DNA from: Phoronis australis
Taxonomy: Eukaryota; Phoronida; Phoronidae
Assembly (NCBI GenBank): GCA_002633005.1
Contig: NMRA01000145.1
Location: forward strand, 597,873-657,872
Reading direction: 5' to 3'
DNA: 60,000 nucleotides
In this document: positions 1-13,900 of the stretch, piece after piece
Layout: the number at the start of each line of letters is the position of its first letter
How positions within the stretch are numbered: the stretch's first letter is position 1
Translations under genes and position numbers: made by a program
Notes under the pieces: model-generated
What the model was told of the DNA's origin: nothing
Seen by the model: only the letters and a program-made list of their open reading frames with translations
Database searches by the model: none

Positions 1-254
1 AAACAGGAAACTATACAACTAACAAAATTCAACAAACAAACAATGAGTTACCTGAACAACCAAAAATGACATTTCACTTTGCTAGCATAGTTGTAAAGAA
101 TAAATGGAAAATTATACAACAAACAAAATTAAACACAAAAAAACAAACACACAAACATGGTAAACAACCTGACGGCTCATTGTTGTTTGACTTGTTTAGT
201 GTAAGCTACAAAACATAAATTGAATAATTACATGACAAACTTGTACATAAAAAA

Positions 255-487
255 TATTTGCTGGCGGTTTGGTACAGGTTGTACCAGACATGCACAGGCC
301 ACTTAGGTGGACCAATTGCACTGATCACATAAATTCATTTTCAAACTTTATTAAAATATAGTTAAAACTGAGCTGAGGAGTTACAGACCTGACTCAAGGG
401 TCTAGCAGTGTGCCCCAGTGGGATTCGAACCCACGACCTTGAGTAAAGGAGGTGAATACTTATCCCACAAGGCCACACTGCATCCTC
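255..487 (-). mobile_element. tRNA-derived SINE, copy 1
   Basis: On the minus strand it reads GTGTGGCCTTGTGGGATAAG (A-box region), then GGGTTCGAATCCCAC (B box), then a body with TAGACCCTTGAGTCAGG and a tail with TGGTCCACCTAAGTGGCCTG. The same body occurs in three other places in the window. Confidence 0.8.
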
Positions 488-553
488 AAACTTGTACATG
501 CCCAGATTAAACATTTACCGAAAAAGAAACCACAAGTTGGCCTGTTTTAGTTA

Positions 554-1121
554 GGGCTGTTCCAGTAAAATCTGTATGGGAGGGGGGAAAGCACCTTTTT
601 TTCGCACCCACCACCCATATTTTTCATTTATTTCTTCAGCCTACCACCCGTAATTTTTTATAAGTTTGAAATGCAACCACCCGTAATTTTTTTTGTTCTT
701 GTGGTTGACTGCACAGGCGCTTGAGTTTATCTGTTCCTCCATCACCACTAACGTCATTCATTACTAAGAAAACATATGTTTCTTATATATGGTTATTAGC
801 CATCGAGAAATTCGAGCACCTGTGGTTAACTGGTGTTATGGGCATGCCGATGAGGAGATCGGAGGGAGTGAAAAAGTCGGAGCTTTTTGCAAGTTGCATT
901 TTGTTTCAGTTTTTGATTCTGTGCGGATTGTTTATAAAATTTACTAAAATTACCCACCATCAAACATTTATGGCCCAATGAAACAACAACGACCTGTAAA
1001 TTTTTATTTTTTTGAAGTACGACCACCAGCCATTTTGAATTTAAATCAAACGCAACCACCCATAAATTTTTATTTCAGTTGCCTTCCCCCCCCTCCCACA
1101 CAGATATTACTGGAACAGCCC
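554..1121. mobile_element. PIF/Harbinger-like MITE, 568 bp
   Basis: Terminal inverted repeats of about 34 bp start GGGCTGTTCCAGTAA and continue into a TCTGT.TGGGAGGGGGG block; the right end is its complement. The element is flanked by TTA on both sides (551-553, 1122-1124), the 3-bp target duplication typical of PIF/Harbinger. Near each end there are subterminal ACCACCC-type motifs. No transposase is encoded; the reading frames inside are incidental. Confidence 0.65.
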
Positions 1122-1837
1122 TTATTAAGTTACATGTAATTGTGTGACAGGATTGGAAATTTAGAACAAAAGACTTTTTCACAATACAAAAATTCAATAG
1201 GCCACTGTTGCCAAACTGGAGAGAATGTCTCAGCATCACCATAATAAGAAGCTCTTCCTCTAGGAAATGTGGTCATTGGTTGACTACAAAATTCTCCAAA
1301 GTCAACAAATAAATTCTTTAAAGGTGAATGCTACATTCTTTGACAGAAAGTGCTTTTGGTCAATTTTGCAAACATTAGTCTAAAAGGTGTTTTGAATATT
1401 TTTAGTTGATTTATGAAAATGAAATTGATAAAAGTACCAAATCTTCTACAAACCAAGGGTGATAATGAGCAAGAGGTGCACTGCAAATGTTATGTGACTG
1501 ACCAACTCAACAGGTGATGTAACAGATTTCTAACCCTTTTCTAGCTTGCATCATAGTTCAAGTCAATTTCAAATTGTTTTGTAGGCCTACAGATGCTACT
1601 TATAAGGAAAATAGTCAGCGTATTGGCACTTTAACATTTTATTTACAGGAATGGGAAAAGGCAAGAGAAGATACTGCTGGCTCAAACTGGCTGATATTTT
1701 CAGAAATTTCTAACGACGTCACACTTTTAGTTTGAGTCATTAAAATTTTAAATGAATTTCATAGTAAGTACTAAGTTAACCTATACCAAATTGACCAAAA
1801 ATGCCATAAAAATGTTACGTCTCACTTGAAAACTGAC

Positions 1838-1923
1838 CTTCGTTTGAACTAGCTCGTTTCTCAGCCACATGTTGTCAGCAACGAGAGCATCGTATGCAGA
1901 ATCGTGACTCTGTTTTCGTGGAT
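1838..1923 (-). CDS. CCDC33: CCDC33 coding exon 18 (residues 948-976), coiled coil, last exon in window
   Basis: Acceptor TTTTGTTACAG, donor GTCAGT. Its 86 nt run from phase 1 to phase 0. Encodes SAYDALVADNMWLRNELVQT, a heptad-like helix. No stop is reached, so at least one more exon must lie left of position 1. Confidence 0.68.
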
Positions 1924-4900
1924 CTGTAACAAAAGGGCAGCAAAACTCTCAATGATGTGATAAACAAAGCCAAGGCACTAACAGAACAATGTCCTCGACC
2001 TTTCATTTACGAAACACAGACAGCGCCATCTTCAGAAAAGTACAATCTCAATACAAGAGTATAGACATTTTTTAGAACGCCAAATCAGTGCTCCTAATGC
2101 ACTAATACGAGACAGGGGAACATTGAGGTTGTCTGCCTCTGCTGCTCATTTATTTGGAGAAAACACACTTTCTTCTATGTTGACCTGTTGTACGTAGCTT
2201 CAAAACAGTGTAAAGATTATCATGATTATTTTCAATAAAAATGAGAAACAGGATGAGTCTTCCATTAGAGGTCAAGTTATCAAATAGAAGGTCATACGCA
2301 AAGCGTTTAACAGGGAACTGCTATACAAAGCCTATTTGAACTATTTAAAGCATGTTAATCATTCTCCGAGAATTAAGGAAACAATACCAGGAAAAAACCC
2401 GGTGTCAATTGCAAACAGTGTTGAAACAACAAGCATAAAAGCAACAAAACATTTGTTATAAGAGTTTTGAGCGATATTTTCAAGCCATCAAATGACAACC
2501 AACATAATTCAACTGTTGAACGGTATCAAGTCTACTCGTCTGAATACAGTTCTCATGGCTTTGTTGCAGCACCACAGGCACGTGCTGTGGCATCATCGGC
2601 ATTTGTTGTGGCATCAACGGCATGTATTGAGGATAGCCTTGTTGTTGCACTGCTGGCATGTGAGGAACCGCCGTAGACATGTGACCCATTTGACTGGCGC
2701 CACATGACGGACAGAAGGGTGTGGACGGAGGACCACTCGAAAACAATGCTGTAAGTGGGGGATAATTTGGACAGGTGCTAATACTAAAACTTAAGGCATA
2801 CTCTAGAACTTTTTCAAGTTTTCAAGTGTCTGATACGATAGAAAACTTGAAATTATAGTTAAAAGAAACTATGTCCAATCACGTTAGAGTGACCTCAGTA
2901 AGCAAATAAGGGACTAATCGCTGACATTCCTAGACTGAGAACTAAATGCATCCAAAATTTCACAAAACAAAACTGAAATGAGAGTCAAGCACACTTTGTG
3001 ATAAATTCACCATTATGCAACCATCGCTTCATGACAACTGGACCACCACCAACACATTCGTCCTAAGAGTTGACTGTGTCAACTAACCTAATTTGTAAAA
3101 ATCAATCGTATTTGGAAAATCAATCATAATTTGTAAAAATCAAACCTAATTCGTAAAAATCAATCGTGTAATGGAAAAGCAAACCTTACTCCTAAAAATC
3201 AAACCTGCTTGGAAAATCAAACCTGAAGGTTAAAATGGGAACTGCCTAAGTGCATGGAAAGGGCAAAACTACAAATTTGGTTTGATTTTTCTATTAATTA
3301 TTTTTGCCCTTTCTCCGGCCCACACATTTCCTTCCAACTAACAGCTGAGCCATGAAAATCGTAAAATAGGCTGACTGATTGACAGTTTGAAAATTTTCCT
3401 AGTCACGGCAGCAATGAGCAACTCTAAATTCACTAGGTGGCGCTATTGAGACAAAAGTCCTTGCCATAGTTAGGTAAGGACGAATTACTGTTATCACACA
3501 AATACCCTCATGCTGCTAATGGGATCCTGTTCTCAGTGAATGTAGATGTCATAAAGAGAACGCCCACCTATTGAATTCCGCCATCCCAGATTCGATTCTC
3601 CTCTTTTGTGGAGGATGAAAAAATGCATTGTTTGGTTGGCATAGTTTTTGAAATGCAGGGTCACTAACACACGCCTAAACCCCAGTCATACGTCACGTGA
3701 ACACCTCAATCAACTTTTAAAATTCTTTGTTGCTTGCACTGAATCTCACTATGCACTGGTCAGTACAACATGATTGGTGTCAGAATGGCAAAATAATCTT
3801 AATCCAAAACAGGCAGCAGTGCACCACTGCAGGCCAAGTGACCCCATGGATGTGCAGAATTGTGGGTAAATACTCCAGACAAGGCAATCATCTGCGATTA
3901 ATACAAAGTGACCATACATGCGGATATACATGACTTCCCATTACTCTTTTCCTTGTGCCGTCCTTAAAAATCTGTTTGCAGAATAATGTATTCCATCAAA
4001 GTAATGAGAAAGTTTGAGTCATACTTTGTGTTCTTGAGTAACCTGGAACTTCATACCTATGCTTTTATCTTAAAGAGTAAGAAGGAAATATGCATTTAAG
4101 GTAATTAGATACATTTTTTAATAAGAATGAAGTATAAATTAAGTTAGTAGTACACCCAGAAACTATCGCAAAATCATATTAAGGGCACAAACCAGTGTCC
4201 AGATGTTGGTACTAACCACATCCCTAAAAAATTGTAATTTTCCATGGATATCATCTTTTTTCCTACGACAAGATTTTTTCAAGAAACATACCACTTCTAT
4301 TTCTATATTCTATTAGCTACAAAAATGGGCTTGGGATTCTCTTTTAGGCATTTTAGTTCGAGAGCTTGGCAATCAAAAATGAAGACTTCTGTTTTTCAAG
4401 GAATGTTGACACCTTCCTTTTTGACAGCAGACACACTTTTGTAACAGAGTAAAGACACAAAGTTTCTGTAAATTTTGACCTAAATGTATATTTGTAGATA
4501 ATGCAGCAATCTCTGTGAAAAATCAAGATTTCTTAATGCAGTCACATGATTACAAACATCAAAAAGATTCTGTGATCGCAAAGAATTTTAAAAATAATAG
4601 TTTTATGGGTCTACAATCAATACTTAAAAAGTTGTAAAAATTTGATCTTTGAAAACGAAGGTAACTAACTATGGTTTGTGGTTGTTTGAAGACAGTACGG
4701 AAGCAAATTACCCAATCATAGTGATGAAATAATTCATGTACCTCTACTGATACTACTTGAAGTAATTATTTTCTTATTTTACAAGTAAATTAAATATTAA
4801 GAAAATGCTACTTCAACGTTACATAGATGGTACTGAATAGTTGTAATGAACTGGCATTACTTAAAGTTTAAGCATTTCAGCAACAACTTTTGAAAACTAC

Positions 4901-7900
4901 AATTATTCAGCAATTATTTTTTGTCCAGCATTCAAGAATCTATAGCTGTTACAGTTATTAATTGTTGAATAAAACGGTAACATTACATTAGCAATGTGTA
5001 AATAGTAATCCTTGAACCAAAAGCATGAGGTACCAAGTTTAGGTGAAGGGAAGTTCACATAATAAAATGGAATTTCATCTTCAATGTTGGTTGGCAACAC
5101 GTTATAACCTAACATAGTTTGCAAAATCCAATTACCTTTATCAAAAGACTTTCCCCTCGCATTTTTGTTGATCAACTTTTCCATTTTCTCAATGACCTTC
5201 TCTTGCTGCTTGCATGCCTCTTCCAGCTTTTTGACCTTTTGAACTTTGCCCTGTAACTTTTGAAGCACTCCCTGCTGAGTTTGCTGAACATTGCTCAAGT
5301 GAACGTATTCTCTTTCGGCGTCATTTTTCTGAAAACACAAGTGTTGACTGTGCATGCTCTGGATGAGTCCATTAGGCCAAAGAAAATCGCACAATTGTTT
5401 CTGGTCTGTTTTTTGAAAATTGATGCAGTGACACAGTATTTTTAGCCATTCGTATTATATTATCAAAAAGAAAAGTCTGAACTTGATGTCAGCTGAAATG
5501 GGTTGGAATCTTTATTGTTCCAAGGGTCGACTGATGCCAGTTAAAATGGGTAAGGATCCCATTGTTTAACAGTTTACCGCAGGTTTCAAAATGAGTCAGA
5601 TGTAGACCACAACCAATGGAGCTATTTTTTGGCCTTACCACATGCTGAGGAAGATGGTTGCCTATGACAAATTGGAAGTCTCGAAAAGTCCAGCTAAACA
5701 ACAAAAAACAATTTTTAAATTTATGCTGTATGCTCAACAGACAAAAGGTCAATGAGATCATGCAAACTGAAAACAAAAAGGTACATGGTATGTAAAATGC
5801 TAACATAACTATGGGCTGCAGCCATTTAGGAATTGTCAAACACTCTTCCAGAGAACACAAGTAAAGTGTGACCTCCCCACAGTCTGTGCATTTGAGCTCA
5901 ATTATACAGCACCAACCCATAGGTGTACTACGGTCCTCAAATAACTCTAGTCCCCCATGGCACTTTTTACAACAAACTTGGCAATCAATTCTGAGAGCAA
6001 GTCCATATCACATGACAGGTATCCAGTCAGGACACCGTTTTCTATATCCAAGTTAGTTTTGGCTTCACTCTCTCTCTCTCATCGGCAGAGCCCGTACCAA
6101 CAAAATCATGCTCCTCCAGGCCAGCAAACTTATGAAGTACGGTACTACCATACACACATCAGTTTCAGGCAATTGTGGGTCCTCATTAAACCATGGCCCA
6201 CAGTCATATGTACATACACGTAGACATGCAACTCTTTCTTGATCTTCGTTTTCAGTGGAATCTTTCTACGCATTGATGTTGGCACAATAATTTGGTGGTT
6301 TACTGTGAATTGCGAGTAAATACAGAACTGCACATACCTGACAGAACTGCACATACCTGACAGAACTGCACATACCAGACAGAACATTCGATTAGAGTGA
6401 CAGCTCCGTTACCTTTCACCTAGCATAAGTAATAAACAAATTTCCACGTGGTTCACGATGGCTCTGCAAAATCTTTTTTCTCTTGCTACACATTTCTTCT
6501 TTCAAGTTACTCGTGGTGGAAGATAAGATATTTTGATAGACACATGTGGAATATTGGAAAAATGGCCAATTTTTGTAAATAAACTTTGAGATATCCTTAA
6601 TGCAAAAATTGTAAAACGATGATTTCCTGGAGAGCTTCCAACTCTCATTGATGGTGAAAATCTTAGCTACCGATCCATACTTCAACACTGTCACCATGAC
6701 GAGGGATGTTTCAACATTTCTTACATACCTTAATTAATTCATTCTGTAACTTCTGCACTTTATCTTTATACGCTGCAAGCTCGTTGGTCTGTTTACCGAA
6801 CTTCTGTTTCAACGTGACTGAAATATCGAGATGCAAACATTAGACTTTGCCGGGTTTAGGTTAAAGTTTGGCATATAGATCCTGATCCCTATCTAGCCTA
6901 ATTGTGACTCTAACATTAAACTCTTTATTAGTACATACTGTGAAACATATTTAAGCAACTTATTTCCAACTGGGACATGACAGCTTGGCCTATTTGTTAC
7001 ACTCTAAAATTCCATGCAGTTTGCATACAAACATACAACCACCACTAACTGATAGGTGGTGAACAACATGCACTGAAAGCACAAACATAGCCGAGACCAT
7101 CAATTCCACCACGATCAGTTCAGTCTTCAGTATATAAAGTGAGTGGTCAGTTTTTCTAGAGCTCAGAAATCACTCTTAACTAACTATCAGTAAGTTGTTA
7201 AGTCAAACGTTTGTTAATGCTTTTGACATCGAAAACTGATCAGGGTAGTTGAACGTATACCAACTTGAAATCATCAATCAAGTGAACGGCCCATGACTCA
7301 CGGTAACGAACACAGAGTTCATCCTTGGTCATCACGTCCAGCTGGGTGGAGTCCATCATCAGTTTGGTCGAGTCCTGATAGTTGGCCAGGTCCAGTCGCA
7401 GCCTGCTGTTGGTCGATTCCAGCTCACGGATCTGGTTACGCAGGGTCATGATGTCCTGTCCCATCCTCTGTAGTGCCGTCCTGTAATTGTCCAGCTCATT
7501 GAGCTGTTCCTCAATGACACTGTCTGAACCTCGCCTAGAGAAAATGGAATACAAAACAAGAGTTTTCAACATGAGCCAGAGAAAGAGTTATGGAAGAGAA
7601 TATTCACAACTATCGGTATTTTTCATGAGCATACAAACCGTATGCTTTTCCATGTCCTCCCTCTCCCTGCACCCAAAAGCGTACAAGCGTACAGCATCTG
7701 CAGTGCTTCAATCCAAGTTAAATGCCATGGCATTGATTTGAACAATGACGTGGTAAAAAATGAAACAGTTCAGTTAAATGGTGAGGATGGAATAACCCTT
7801 CAAATTTCACACCATGCGATAGTTAATTCTTTGGTCAAGTTTAATTACTTATCTACAGTGAATTAATGACCTAATTCGCACATCTGTAGTGAAAACAACA

Positions 7901-10900
7901 GATTTACGGAACAATAACTAGAGTTACTTATAACTGAGTTGATTACAGAATGAAAATCTAGCTGGATGGGTTATGTCACTCGATTACTAAATATGTACCA
8001 ATTTGAGCAAACTTTGAAAATCAAAGAACTGAATATAAGTCATTTTTAAATACAATCACAACAACAATGCAGTCAGTAACATAACATAACAAAACACTGA
8101 CCAAATAGTGCGACACAAAATAATGGAAACATTGGACCTACCCCATATGATTCGTCCACCGTACAATATGAATTTTAGGGAAAAACACACCACAGAAACA
8201 AGTCACTGACTTACTCAAATGTTACAAGACTCCCCATTATTATTTCCATATTTTACTAAAAATACCATACCAAAGGTAAGCAGAGCTAAAATGTAACAAA
8301 TGCACTCTGTCTCTCAATGCTGCTAGTTTCCTTTTTGAATTAAAACTGCCTTTCCCATTTCCAAATAAGTTTTGATGAAACATAGGAAATAGAATACAAT
8401 AACCAACATGTTTTAAAGTTAAATATCTTTAATATTTAAGAAGCTGTCATTTGAAATAAAAACACAAATTATTCAAATGATAACTAAGTCATACTTGTAA
8501 AACAACAATTGCGTTGATCCCCTTTAAATCCATTTTGTGAGCCTTTTTCATGACTTGCATGGTACAGGATGTCTAGTAAGTACGGTGAAGTTTAATCTTA
8601 AATTCAGAATACAATATGGCTGAACATTGAAACTTTAATTTATCAAAATTTTGAAGAAAAGTACCTTAAAAGTGGAACAAAATTTATTTTATTGCCCAAT
8701 TTATATTACACCTGTAGCTGTCATCAAGGAACACATGGTGAAACTCTGAGCATATTTACAAAAATAATGCAAAGATTTTTTGATATATGGGGAAAGGATA
8801 ATTTTGGCACTTTTTGTTCAAATTTGAGGGAGCTTAACTATAGATTTTGAACAATTTTAAAGTAACCAATTGTTCAAAATGTATAAATCGTTGAATAACT
8901 AAGTGCTGATATTACAGTCGGGTTAGTCCTTATGAACTGAAATCAGTTCAATGTTACTTAAGTCAAATGTGCTCACTTCAACACAATATTGGTTACAAGC
9001 CATTATTTCTGATCATGGGGGGTTAGTAATTTCAGTGTTAAGATCGCCAGTCACTTAAAAATACGAACAAACAAGTGTTATCACCAAAATGAAAACTCAG
9101 CTGACAGCAATTGAACCAAAAATGCGAAATCCAAAACAAAACCTCACTTCTTCAATTAACGGTAAAATTCTTCAGTATTGTACAGCAAAAAATGGGATGA
9201 GTCGGATATAATGTAACCGCATTTCAAGAACCAGTCTTCTCCACTGAATAATAGGCATCAAACAGGTTTTTTGTGATTTTATTACGAATCGCCATTCGCC
9301 AATTCTCGTCATTGCCTGCCAGACATTTACTGAAATCAAGGTGGGTGTCTGTACCATTATGCTGAAAATACACTCCTGGCATTTATCACGTGGAATATGG
9401 CTCAGCGGCAGAGCACTAGGCTACAAGAGCGGAGCAACACGATTCAATTCCGCACCATGGCATATTTCTAAAAAAACTGCTATTTTGCTGAGGACGTCCG
9501 TTTAATAGAATTTTATAACTTTCTGTTTCCTATCTACTTTGTAACCAAAGAACTAAAAAAATTTAGCATTAGAAACATTCAAATTTAGCATCTGTGTTCC
9601 TACTGGATCTAGGATATCACAGAGGAGCCAACTACAAAGTCAAAAGAATAGACATTTGCGAAAAACTCTAAGAACAGTATGTCATCGGTACATTTCCTCT
9701 GGTCATGGTCTAGGACACCAAGTTTTCTGTCCCCTCTCCCTCAATCCCCCTCTGAAAAGAACATTTAAGAATTTTTGCTGTGTGCTTGACTACCCGAACC
9801 CATACATGGGTCACTTACCTGCCGGGTTCTGGTGTCCGAGGTGTCGCTGGTGTTCTCTCACGTGGCTTATCCTTGTCTGGGTCAACAAAAATATACTGGT
9901 ACTCTGGTAAGATAGTTTCCATGGCATCCAAGGGGGGCAATTCTCCATCTTTGACTGGCTGCAAAGTTCAACATTATGCCTTGAATAATTCAAGTTAAGG
10001 TGATGAAATTGACCTGAGGCTTTTTTAAAATCATGCCTCTAATTGTTTTAACACATATTTTTAACAAATTAAAATTTGTTGTCTGAGAACTAGTACCCTG
10101 TATGGCATGATGCAGGACGCTATAGTTTATCATGAGTACATCGTGCATCGAGATAAACACCCAAAACTAAGAGAAAACTTTTGTAATCAAATATTTTTTT
10201 CTAGTTTTTTATTTCCAATAAAATTTGGTAATAAAATAATATGCGTCCTCTGTATTTATAGATGAAGCCACTTAATTTCAGACCTTTTCACTATTTTCTG
10301 AGCATCACTCATAGACAAAAAAAGCTTAACCATGAGGCTAACGTTTTTGTAGATGATCCAAATAAAAATCTTTCAAGTGAACTTTATTGTATTCCTTCAG
10401 CTATAATGAAATATTGAAATTCAGCAATGAAAGGTTTAGCCTCAGCTTAGTAATGGCACAATCTAACCTCTATTAAGAATACAGATTACAGAAAGTAAGC
10501 ACAGACAAGAATTCACGCCACATCAAGCACTGGCCATCAGAAGACTCAACATTACACATGTCCCACAGTTAACTTTAAAGTTGAGCAATTTCTAAGGCTT
10601 AACTGTAATTTAAGTATTTCACTCAAAGGTCAAGACAAGCGAATTAAATCATCTGTGTCAAATACAAAAATGACACCTTAGTAAAATCTCTGAAAAAATT
10701 CTAGCAGCTATGATGAAATTTCAGCAATATGAAAAGACAATGTCTTAAGAAAACGTGTCCAAATCAGCATAAGATGATGATTACAGTGTGCGGTATTTCA
10801 TGCAATTACCGTCTGCTCGTATACATACATCTTACGTGTAAGTCTTGGATGGATATCCTGCTTAGCTAACATTTCTACCTATCTTGCACCAGTCTTAGAA

Positions 10901-13900
10901 CGAAAGAATATTCCAGGGAACGACTTAAAGTTTCCCATCAAATATCCAATTTATAAAGCTCAAATATCATGGTGCCACTATATTGCCTTCCAATATTAGC
11001 AACAACATTTTAATCTCCTTAATCGAATTCATTATCTAAAGAAATATTAAAATAGCACCCAGGTAACTTAACACCTACGTAGCAATGTTAAGACTACTAA
11101 GAAGTTATAGGAAACAAGCAGTAGCTCATCCTGGTCAACATGAAGACTTCGCATTCTGAATTTCCCTAAGAATTGATACATACCAAGACTGCTCTTAAAT
11201 AGTCATCGACCAAGTTTCAAACTGGCTGACACCTACCTGGGAGTAATAGCAGAGGAATGCCCAGTTTCCATATAGTTCTATTGTGTTACACAGTGATCCT
11301 AACACTAAAACCAAAATAGATAATTATAGCACTATGTTCTTGGTCACACATGTAATTTCACACTTGGGTCTCAAAACTGCCATTACTCACCTAAGAACTA
11401 GTACAAATTTCAGACCATAACCCAACAGAAAGACGTTATCTTACCTCTGAAGTATATGGCCGATAATACAAGGTGGCCATGGCTTATCAAAAGTTCAAAA
11501 CTTTAGCATTTATATCCACAATCCACAAACTGCAGCAAGCATAACACAGTAGATGATGGAAATCACATTGTGTCATTCAGATTAGCTTGACTAGCATAAA
11601 TCAAAATCCATGTTAAAATAAGATCTCCCACAAACAGGGCTTCAGACAAAATCCAACAGCAGAGATTCTTGAGTGATTCCTCAGGAACAGTGTTCCCCAC
11701 AGGTCATAACACACATTCAGCCTAAAGCCTGGCTTGGTCTTTACAAATCTTCTACACAGAGCTAGGCTACAATGATTATAATGCACTTTGGCCAAACAGT
11801 CTACTTAATGTTCTCAAGGAGTAACCCCAGCTATAGTAACCTCACATTGTGTATGTCATGCCCGAGTAAACAAACTGCTTATACCTGTTGAATAGTGGAG
11901 CTGTGGGCAAACTTTGATATGATTGGTCAAAAACAGACAAGCAGAGGATAACAGCAGGAAAGGGTCAATGGGGTTCATGAATCATGGAATGATTTGAATA
12001 TTGATGAAACCAAAGGTTAACAGATGCGGTAATGTGTTTTTAAAACAAGACAATAGTACAAAATATATTTTAATTGCCTTAACTTTGGAATATTTGATAT
12101 AAAATGAAAAATCAACTTAGTGCTAAGACTAGAATCAAATTGTTCAACAAATATAAACAACTTGCAAATTTCTGCATTGAAAATATGCCAATATTATGCC
12201 AACTATAACACAAAAACAATACGGCAAGAGAAATGTCTTAAACGTAGGTAAGTATATTAATCGAGAACTTATGAAATATAACCGACTATGCAGTTAATGA
12301 AGCACCAGAACAAACGATTTAACAAAAAGATTCAAGCTGTACAATACCATGCTCTAATAACAAACAAAATTCACAAGACTGCCATATTTGCTTTTCCAAA
12401 GCAACCTCATAGCTAACCTATTCTTTGTTTAATGAAATACAAGACAGTTAGTCTTGTTCATATTGAAATTCCATCATTACAATACACCACTTGGAATGCC
12501 CAATACCTGATACTACATCACCAGTCAGATGAAACCAGTAATGCGCCGTGACAAGCAACTTTTCTAATCTGCATACCGAGCAAAATGAGGCCTATTTAAA
12601 AATGGTACATCAGCTTTATGACCGAAGGTCTCGGCTGATTACACTTTTGATCCAAATCTTTTCAAGTCGCTATGAGGAAATGGACCCTCACATCTACTGT
12701 AGTTTCTAGTTTACTTTTCTCTTATAAATTTCTTTATTTATTTATTTATTTGTTCTCTCAACTGCAATTCTACAGCCAGTAGCTCATGTTCATTGTTTCA
12801 GTTAAAATTGACAATATATTATACATAAATATTGATTGATTGATTGATTGATACACATTTAACACAAGAGACAGTATGAAGCAAAATGATTGTGCACAAC
12901 AGAGCAACATTCAAACAGCAAATGTCAACAACAAGCACGCACTCAAACAGTGAGGGAGTAAATTCCACAAACAGAATCCAACACAAACGAAGAACCAATT
13001 GAGACAAAAACTAGGCATCTTACGAGAAAATGAGTGGTTCCACTTAGCACANCAAATTGTTCAACAAATATAAACAACTTGCAAATTTCTGCATTGAAAA
13101 TATGCCAATATTATGCCAACTATAACACAAAAACAATACGGCAAGAGAAATGTCTTAAACGTAGGTAAGTATATTAATCAAGAACTTATGAAATATAACT
13201 GACTATGCACTTAAAATGAAGCACCAGAACAAACAATTTAACAAAAAGATTCAAGCTGCAAAATACCATGCTCTAATAACAAACAAAATTCACAGGACTG
13301 CCATATTTGCTTTTCCAAAGCAACCTCATAGCTAACCTATTCTTTGTTTAATGAAATACAAGACAGTTAGTCTTGAAATTCCATCATTACAATGCACCAC
13401 TTGGAATGCCCAATACCTGATACTACATCACCAGTCAGATGAAACCAGTAACCCGCCGTGACAAGCAACTTTTCTAATCTGCATACCGAGCAAAACGAGG
13501 CCTATTTAAAAATGGTACATCAGCTTTATGACCGAAGGTCTCGGCTGATTACACTTTTGATCCAAATCTTTTCAAGTCGCTATGAGGAAATGGACCCTCA
13601 CATCTACTGTAGTTTCTAGTTTACTTTTCTCTTATAAATTTATCTTTATTTATTTATTTGTTCTCTCAACTGCAATTCTACAGCCAGTAGCTCATGTTCA
13701 TTGTTTTTAAAATTGACAATATATTATACATAAATATTGATTGATTGACTGATTGATACACATTTAACACAAGAGACAGTATGAAGCAAAATGATAGTGC
13801 ACAACAGAGCAACATTCAAACAGCAAATGTCAATAACAAGCACGCACTCAAGCAGTGAGGGAGTAAATTCCACAAACAGAATCCAACACAAACTAAGAAC

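Larger units (their letters stand above)
1..1837. other. Intronic or 3' region of CCDC33, filled with repeats
   Basis: It holds a SINE (255-487) and a MITE (554-1121). I checked the remainder for a further CCDC33 exon entering in phase 0; the best acceptor (near 1263) runs into a stop. Nothing else is recognisable. Confidence 0.5.

Noticed and set aside
721-1059. Small ORFs on both strands
   Set aside because: They fall inside the Harbinger-like MITE and have no protein-like composition.
1195-1265. Possible further CCDC33 exon left of 1838
   Set aside because: After the candidate acceptor the required phase-0 frame meets a stop within eight codons.
9395-9467. Functional tRNA gene
   Set aside because: The B box is off consensus and the sequence does not fold into a convincing cloverleaf; more likely a SINE or pseudogene relic.
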